From Lachnospiraceae bacterium (GTDB taxonomy: Bacteria > Bacillota > Clostridia > Lachnospirales > Lachnospiraceae), in contig JAFQQI010000107.1 of NCBI GenBank assembly GCA_017411305.1, positions 372,001 through 436,000 of the forward strand: 64,000 bases of DNA, in the 5' to 3' direction. Below the pieces are notes generated by a model. It was given only the letters and a program-made list of their open reading frames with translations. It did not search any database and was not told where the DNA came from. Positions 58,982 through 64,000 of this stretch are shown one piece after another. Positions within the stretch are counted from its first letter, which is position 1, and the number at the start of each line of letters is the position of its first letter. The translations under genes were made by a program, and so were the position numbers.

Positions 58982-60346
58982 TTAGTTTTTAAAGCTGTGA
59001 ATGGGAGCCGGAATTCTTCCGCCTCTGTTTACAAATGCATCACAGGAAAATCTGTTCACAGGCATAATAGGCGCGTAGCCCAAAAGACCGCCGAATTCAA
59101 CTGTTTCCCCTACATCCTTACCAACCACAGGGATAATTCTTACAGCGGTTGTTTTTTGATTTACCATACCGATTGCCATTTCATCTGCAATGATACCGGA
59201 GAGTGTAGTTGCCTTAGTATCCCCCGGCACGGCAATCATATCAAGGCCTACCGAACAAACACAAGTCATTGCTTCTAACTTTTCTAATGTAAGCGCACCT
59301 GCTTCTACCGCATTAATCATTCCCTGGTCTTCGCTGACCGGAATAAAAGCACCGCTTAATCCTCCCACATAAGAAGATGCCATAACACCGCCCTTTTTCA
59401 CCTGATCATTTAACAGGGCAAGTGCAGCTGTGGTACCCGGAGCACCGGCATATTCCAAACCAATTTCACAAAGGATATCTGCTACACTGTCTCCCACCGC
59501 AGGTGTGGGTGCCAGGGACAAATCTACGATTCCGAAAGGAACGCCCAGTCTTCTTGACGCTTCCTGTGCTACCAGCTGTCCTACTCTGGTTACCTTAAAA
59601 GCTGTCTTCTTAATGGTTTCGCAAAGAACTTCAAAGTTTTCGCCTCGAACCTTGCTAATTGCATTCTTAACAACGCCGGGGCCGCTGACACCAACATTGA
59701 TAATCTTATCTGCTTCGGTTACACCATGGAAAGCACCTGCCATAAAGGGATTATCATCAGGCGCGTTACAGAATACCACCAGTTTGGCACAACCTAAGGA
59801 ATCTGCTTCCTTAGTATATTCTGCAGTTTCTTTAATAATTTCTCCCATCAGTTTGACTGCATCCATATTGATGCCGGTTTTGGTAGAGCCTAAGTTTACG
59901 GAACTGCAAACCCGTTCCGTTGAAGAAAGAGCAAGCGGAATAGAACGGATTAAAAGCTCATCTGCAGGAGTCATTCCTTTCGACACCAAAGCAGTATAAC
60001 CGCCGATAAAGTTCACCCCAACCTCATGTGCCACTTTATCAAGTGTCTTAGCAATCGATGCAAAATCTTCTACCGTCTTACACGCCGCACCACCAATTAA
60101 CGCAATCGGAGTTACCGAGATTCTTTTATTTACGATCGGAATACCAAAGTCTCTGGAAATCTTTTCTCCTGTTACTACAAGATCCTTTGCTGCTTCATAT
60201 ATTTTGTTATAGATCTTTTCATTTAATTTGGCCAAATCCGAATCAATGCAATCAAGGAGGCTGATGCCCAGCGTAATGGTACGAACATCAAGGTTTTCCT
60301 TTGTTATCATCTCATTGGTTTCTACTACTTCAAATAAGTTAATCAT
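58982..60346 (-). CDS. UPF0210/PFL family protein (DUF711)
   Basis: The 454-residue protein matches UPF0210: [32 protein letters not shown] block ([19 protein letters not shown]), [71 protein letters not shown] and a C-terminal [15 protein letters not shown]. Structures show a fold related to glycyl-radical enzymes, but no reaction is established. It follows the ACT-domain gene by 14 bases, a pairing conserved across many Firmicutes and archaea. Confidence 0.9.
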   Translation of the reverse strand: MINLFEVVETNEMITKENLDVRTITLGISLLDCIDSDLAKLNEKIYNKIYEAAKDLVVTGEKISRDFGIPIVNKRISVTPIALIGGAACKTVEDFASIAKTLDKVAHEVGVNFIGGYTALVSKGMTPADELLIRSIPLALSSTERVCSSVNLGSTKTGINMDAVKLMGEIIKETAEYTKEADSLGCAKLVVFCNAPDDNPFMAGAFHGVTEADKIINVGVSGPGVVKNAISKVRGENFEVLCETIKKTAFKVTRVGQLVAQEASRRLGVPFGIVDLSLAPTPAVGDSVADILCEIGLEYAGAPGTTAALALLNDQVKKGGVMASSYVGGLSGAFIPVSEDQGMINAVEAGALTLEKLEAMTCVCSVGLDMIAVPGDTKATTLSGIIADEMAIGMVNQKTTAVRIIPVVGKDVGETVEFGGLLGYAPIMPVNRFSCDAFVNRGGRIPAPIHSFKN

Positions 60347-60360
60347 TTTTATCTCCTGCC

Positions 60361-60633
60361 TTAAATTCTATGCATTTTGTCAAAAATCTCTTCCTTCTGA
60401 CACTTAATTACAACACCGATTTCTTCACCTAATGCTTTTAATTCCTCGGAAATCTGTCCGAAATGCTTTTCTGATTTATTGGTATCTACAATCATCATCA
60501 TGTTGAAATATCCTTGTACAATTGTCTGGGAAATATCCTCAATATTAATGCTGCTTTCCGCAAGGTAAGTACATACCTTTGCAATAATGCCTACTGTATC
60601 TTTTCCTACTACAGTAATAATCGTCTTTTTCAT
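60361..60633 (-). CDS. ACT-domain protein, UPF0237 family
   Basis: The 90-residue protein is one ACT domain ([47 protein letters not shown]). Such small proteins bind amino acids or other small ligands and regulate partners. It is encoded just upstream of the UPF0210 gene, so it is probably that protein's regulatory partner. GGAGAAAAG precedes the ATG. Confidence 0.9.
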   Translation of the reverse strand: MKKTIITVVGKDTVGIIAKVCTYLAESSINIEDISQTIVQGYFNMMMIVDTNKSEKHFGQISEELKALGEEIGVVIKCQKEEIFDKMHRI

Positions 60634-60648
60634 CTTCTCTTTTCTCCT

Positions 60649-61461
60649 TTATGCAATATGAATGACCGGAGTCACTTCGCTTCTTCTTGCCACCTGCATG
60701 GGTATTTCATTTATCATTACCTTAGCATCAGTTTTGGCAGCTTCCATGGTAACCTCTACCCTCACTGCCTCATATGCAAGCTCCGGTAAATTATTTTCTT
60801 TACTCAAATGTCCAAGAACTACTGCTTGAAGCTTATCATGTAAGAGATGACTAAGCAACTGTCCTGCACGTTCGTTGGATAAATGACCTCTGTCTCCCAA
60901 AATTCTCTGTTTTAAATAATAAGGATAGGGTCCTACCTGCAACATCCTTACATCATGGTTTGCTTCAAGCAAAAGTGCATCCATACCTTTCAGTGATTCT
61001 ACCGTATAATCATTGTAATTACCAAGGTCGGTAATAATACCTATTTTTTTCTTTCCGTGACTGATGCGGTAAGCCACAGGCTCCGCCGCATCATGGGAAA
61101 TCTTCATGGGATTACATATTAAATCCTTGATAATAATCTTTTCATCCGCACAAATAGGAACAAATAACTCCTCCGGAATGCTTCCCACCGAAGAACACCT
61201 TTTTATGGCGTCTATGGTTCCCTTCGTTGCATATATCGGTATTTCATATTTTCTGCTGAGTACCCCAAGGCCTGCAATATGGTCTGCATGTTCATGGGTA
61301 ATAAAGATTCCGTCAATGTCTCTCATCGATAAGTTAAGTTCCCTTAACCCCGCCTCTGTTCTTTTGCCGCTGATTCCTACATCAACAAGTACATGTGTAG
61401 AATCACTTCCGGCATAAATACAGTTGCCGCTGCTTCCGCTGGCGATACTGCATAATCTCAT
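60649..61461 (-). CDS. Metallo-beta-lactamase-fold hydrolase (YycJ/WalJ type)
   Basis: The 270-residue protein shows SIASGSSGNCIYAGSDSTHVLVDVGISGKRTEAGL at the start, the metal motif FITHEHADHIAGLGVL (HxHxDH, about 54-69), ITDLGNYNDY and LLLEANHDVRML, and NERAGQLLSH with VVLGHLSKENNLPELA at the end. This is the WalJ/YycJ group, related to RNase Z-like nucleases; in Bacilli it sits in the walRK operon, but here no walRK genes are nearby. AGAGGTG precedes the ATG. Confidence 0.88.
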   Translation of the reverse strand: MRLCSIASGSSGNCIYAGSDSTHVLVDVGISGKRTEAGLRELNLSMRDIDGIFITHEHADHIAGLGVLSRKYEIPIYATKGTIDAIKRCSSVGSIPEELFVPICADEKIIIKDLICNPMKISHDAAEPVAYRISHGKKKIGIITDLGNYNDYTVESLKGMDALLLEANHDVRMLQVGPYPYYLKQRILGDRGHLSNERAGQLLSHLLHDKLQAVVLGHLSKENNLPELAYEAVRVEVTMEAAKTDAKVMINEIPMQVARRSEVTPVIHIA

Positions 61462-61473
61462 GTTACACCTCTT

Positions 61474-63552
61474 TTATTCCTGCCAGTAAATTTCAATTAT
61501 ATCACCATCTGCAATCGGCTCCATATACTGAGCCTGTCTGCCGTTTAAGGTAGTGATAATTCCTTTGCCCTTAGGGCGGGTCAAATCAAAATCAATATAG
61601 TCGAACACGTCTACATAAACATATTCAGGTTTTCCGGAAAGTTGAACCGGGTGATTGTTTACCAATACCGTGATGGTTACCGATATTGCTCCGTTTTCTT
61701 CCCCTGATGACAGCTCCTCTTCTTCCGCGGCTGCTACCTGTTTCTGTCCATCTGTTTGAACGAAATCTATGTTTTCTTTGTTTTCGGCATCACTTTTTTC
61801 TAAGGTCCAAGTTACTGTGAAATTTTCATAAACCGGTGTATCACTGTCTGCCAACTGGTTATTGACATAACAATTCGTATGTATATCAAGTGTTACATCC
61901 ATAAACTCTGTTAATTGCTTTAACGTGTAATAATTCAGCATTTCAATGGAATCACCTGATTTTATTACATAGTAATTGGACTGTAGCATTCCGTTTACAC
62001 TAACAAACTTAGGCAGCTGTACCTTTTTGCCGTTTACATTTACCATAAAACTGTCTCCGGCTTCAGGAAGCTCTCCCACTGTCATCATGCCCGGAGCGCC
62101 TGCCGTAGACTCTATGACACGAATGATATCATTGGCATGAATAGGCGCATATATCCCTGCCGGTTCACCGTTAATGGTTATCAGTGCACCGTCTCCCGCA
62201 TCTCCTCTTATGATACGATTCTTGCCATTCACCGTAAACTCCAGCGCTTTTCCGCGTTTTGGAAATAATCCGTCATTAGGGAATCCGGCTTGCATTGCCG
62301 CATCCGCTATGGTTAATTTATTGTTATCATAAATCTTAACGGTCTTATCATTGAAGCTTACAAAAATAAAGTTATTACTCTGTACATAGAAGTTTAAGCA
62401 GATACCTACAGGTGTTACGAGAAGACTGTCTTTTTTAATGTCTTCTTCAAAAACTATCTGTTGCATTACTTCTTCACCACGAAGGGCTACACGCTCTTTA
62501 GCAATATCAAGCTCCTCTGAAATTGCCTGCGTATAACCGGGTATTTTCCCGCCTCCGCCTACTACGAAAACTGCACTAACTGACTTTCCGCCGTTTAATT
62601 CTTTAATTTTTTCTGAAGCCTGTTTTGCCATATCCTTAACAATAGGTTCTGTAACCGAGAGAATTTCACTGCTTTTCATAGTCTGTGGCAAAAACATAAT
62701 ATCTTCATAGCTTACTGTATCCATGATACCTGCATCACGTTTTATTTTTTCTGCGGTCCCGAAATCTACCAAACAGTGTTTGGCGATGGCTTCTGTTAAA
62801 ACATCTCCTGCCTGAGGTATCATTCCGTAAGCCAAAATACAACCGTCATTGGTAATGGAAATATCACTTGTTCCTGCGCCAACATCAATCAGGGCAATAT
62901 TTAACATACGGAATCGTTCCGGAATAGCTACCTGAATTGCTGCTATGGGTTCCAGTGTCATATTTGCAACGCTCAGTCCCGCAATCTCAACCGCTTTATA
63001 TAATCCATCCACAACGTCTTCCGGAAGGAAGGTTGCAATTAAATCAACACCAACAGTTCTTGCCTTATGTCCTTCTAAATTACCCATGGGATATCCGTTC
63101 AGATAAAATCTTACTACGGAATGTCCCACACAGTAAAATTTCATATCATCTGTCTGCTGGTTTTCTAAAAATTCTACATAAGCCTGTTCCACACCTGCTG
63201 AAACAAGTGCATATACGTCCTCCTTGGCAATTTCTTTGTCACCGGTAAAAGGATATTCCACATGGGTTGTTACCGTACGAAGCACACGACCTGCGGCAGC
63301 AATACACACTTCACTTAAGGTTCTTCCAATGGCTTCTTCCAGCTGTATCTTAACTTGTCTGATGCTTTCTCCAACTGCCTGAATATCATGAATCTGTCCG
63401 TCCAGCATAGCTCTTGTTTCATGTTCTCTGATCCGCTGGGCAACCACAACAAAACGTTCGCCTTCTTTATAGCCAACGGTTCCTACAATACTTCTGGTAC
63501 CGATATCCAGACCAAACACCAATTGTCCTGTATATTTCTTTCCTTCTGTCAC
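61474..63552 (-). CDS. FtsA-like actin-fold protein with long C-terminal extension
   Basis: Residues about 1-400 match FtsA: VFGLDIGTRSIVGTVGYKEG (phosphate 1), the SHS2 insert (IHDIQAVGESIRQVKIQLEEAIGRTLSEVCIAAAGRVLRT), ALIDVGAGTSDISIT (phosphate 2) and SAVFVVGGGGKIPGYTQAISEEL (adenosine motif). The remaining 290 residues have ubiquitin-like and beta-rich segments and end DGDIIEIYWQE, with no amphipathic membrane helix of the FtsA type. Start is a GTG that overlaps the coaE stop (GTGA) and follows GGGGGA. Genuine FtsA is about 420 residues, so this is a distinct long relative, function unknown. Confidence 0.8.
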   Translation of the reverse strand: MTEGKKYTGQLVFGLDIGTRSIVGTVGYKEGERFVVVAQRIREHETRAMLDGQIHDIQAVGESIRQVKIQLEEAIGRTLSEVCIAAAGRVLRTVTTHVEYPFTGDKEIAKEDVYALVSAGVEQAYVEFLENQQTDDMKFYCVGHSVVRFYLNGYPMGNLEGHKARTVGVDLIATFLPEDVVDGLYKAVEIAGLSVANMTLEPIAAIQVAIPERFRMLNIALIDVGAGTSDISITNDGCILAYGMIPQAGDVLTEAIAKHCLVDFGTAEKIKRDAGIMDTVSYEDIMFLPQTMKSSEILSVTEPIVKDMAKQASEKIKELNGGKSVSAVFVVGGGGKIPGYTQAISEELDIAKERVALRGEEVMQQIVFEEDIKKDSLLVTPVGICLNFYVQSNNFIFVSFNDKTVKIYDNNKLTIADAAMQAGFPNDGLFPKRGKALEFTVNGKNRIIRGDAGDGALITINGEPAGIYAPIHANDIIRVIESTAGAPGMMTVGELPEAGDSFMVNVNGKKVQLPKFVSVNGMLQSNYYVIKSGDSIEMLNYYTLKQLTEFMDVTLDIHTNCYVNNQLADSDTPVYENFTVTWTLEKSDAENKENIDFVQTDGQKQVAAAEEEELSSGEENGAISVTITVLVNNHPVQLSGKPEYVYVDVFDYIDFDLTRPKGKGIITTLNGRQAQYMEPIADGDIIEIYWQE

Positions 63553-64000
63553 AAATAATCCCCCAACTTCCTGTCTATTTGTTCATATGCAGATTCTAAG
63601 GTTTTGCTGTTATCAATAACTACCTTACAATACTTCCTGAATTCTTCCTCCGAAAGCTGTTGCTCCATAATTGCATCAATCTTCTCATCGGAATAATTTC
63701 TGGATGCTTTCAATCTTTTCCTGCGTACATCCTCATCTGCATAAATATACCACAACTCTTCTACAATGTCCAAATATCCTGCTTCAATTAAAAGCGCTGC
63801 TTCAATGAAAAGGAAATCTAGTTTATTTTCTTTTTTTTCTGAAGCAATTGCATCTACTATATAGTCCTGTACAGCCGGATGGATAATTGCATTCACTTTT
63901 TCAAGCAGTTCATCTGATGAGAAAATCTTTGATGCCATTATGGCTTTGTCAATTTTTCCGTCCGGTTGCAAAATTTTTTCTGACAAGAGCTGAATCAGTT
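63549..64000 (-). CDS. coaE: Dephospho-CoA kinase, 5' part outside the window
   Basis: CoaE phosphorylates dephospho-CoA in the last step of CoA synthesis. The frame stays open to the window edge, so the apparent TTG start at 63986 is not real; the P-loop lies beyond 64000. Visible blocks are DGKIDKAIMASKIFSSDELLEKVNAIIHPAV, FLFIEAALLIEAGYLDIVEELWYIYADEDVRRKRLKASRNYSDEKI and the C-terminal VVIDNSKTLESAYEQIDRKL, all typical of CoaE. It is translationally coupled to the FtsA-like gene. Confidence 0.92.
   Translation of the reverse strand, partial: LIQLLSEKILQPDGKIDKAIMASKIFSSDELLEKVNAIIHPAVQDYIVDAIASEKKENKLDFLFIEAALLIEAGYLDIVEELWYIYADEDVRRKRLKASRNYSDEKIDAIMEQQLSEEEFRKYCKVVIDNSKTLESAYEQIDRKLGDYL

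Noticed and set aside
1..64000. CRISPR arrays, tRNA or rRNA genes, insertion sequences
   Set aside because: The intergenic gaps are short and I found no regular spacer repeats, cloverleaf-like genes, transposase frames or flanking terminal repeats.

Overview
The window reads as a chromosomal segment of a low-GC Gram-positive gut anaerobe, most likely a pectin-using member of the Lachnospiraceae (Clostridia). The evidence is the gene order rnc-smc-ftsY and ylxM-ffh-rpsP-khpA-rimM-trmD, an [FeFe] hydrogenase, the pta-ackA pair, CUT1 sugar transporters without their own ATPase, strong AGGAGG-type ribosome binding sites, and a large set of pectin genes. The genus cannot be fixed from sequence reading alone.

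Region 1 (1-20.1 kb, nearly all minus strand) is housekeeping: ribosome and SRP genes (trmD start, rimM, khpA, rpsP, ffh, ylxM), a membrane-anchored GH25 muramidase, a YitT-type membrane protein, ilvA, ftsY, smc, rnc, acpP and plsX, an ECF sigma/anti-sigma pair beside a transglutaminase-like lipoprotein, rpmF and yceD, then ackA and pta. Several promoters and terminators can be read directly. Two promoters are built into inverted repeats.

Region 2 (20.2-26.5 kb) holds a DUF1349 protein, tmcAL, and a two-gene hydrogenase unit: HydA plus a NuoF-tail/GltD-like fusion flavoprotein.

Region 3 (26.5-50.4 kb) is a pectin and rhamnogalacturonan locus. It encodes a pectinesterase, a TIM-barrel isomerase-like protein, a GH28, a GH105, UxaA, UxaB, a LacI regulator, UxaC, a MATE pump, two GH43 proteins (one with N-terminal ankyrin repeats), a CE12-type acetylesterase, a CUT1 importer (two permeases and a lipoprotein), a chemoreceptor and a beta-lactamase-fold hydrolase. 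The hydrolases lack signal peptides, so the picture is import of pectic oligomers followed by cytoplasmic deesterification, depolymerisation and the isomerase route (UxaC, UxaB, UxaA). Copies of a TGTAAGTGCTTACA-like operator lie at the uxaB start site, the lacI leader, the transporter promoter (two copies) and upstream of pta-ackA. They suggest one LacI-type regulon that also covers acetate metabolism, though catabolite control by CcpA is an alternative reading.

Region 4 (50.4-58.9 kb) is the most unusual unit. One minus-strand operon encodes two MalF/MalG-type import permeases, an HlyD-type exporter adaptor, a long reading frame joining a truncated MacB/FtsX-like membrane domain to a complete lipoprotein solute-binding protein, and a GGDEF protein. 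Neither an importer nor an exporter ATPase is present.

Region 5 (59-64 kb) returns to conserved genes: UPF0210, an ACT-domain protein, a YycJ-type metallo-beta-lactamase-fold protein, a long FtsA-like protein and the 3' part of coaE. I saw no rRNA, tRNA, CRISPR, insertion sequence or phage genes.
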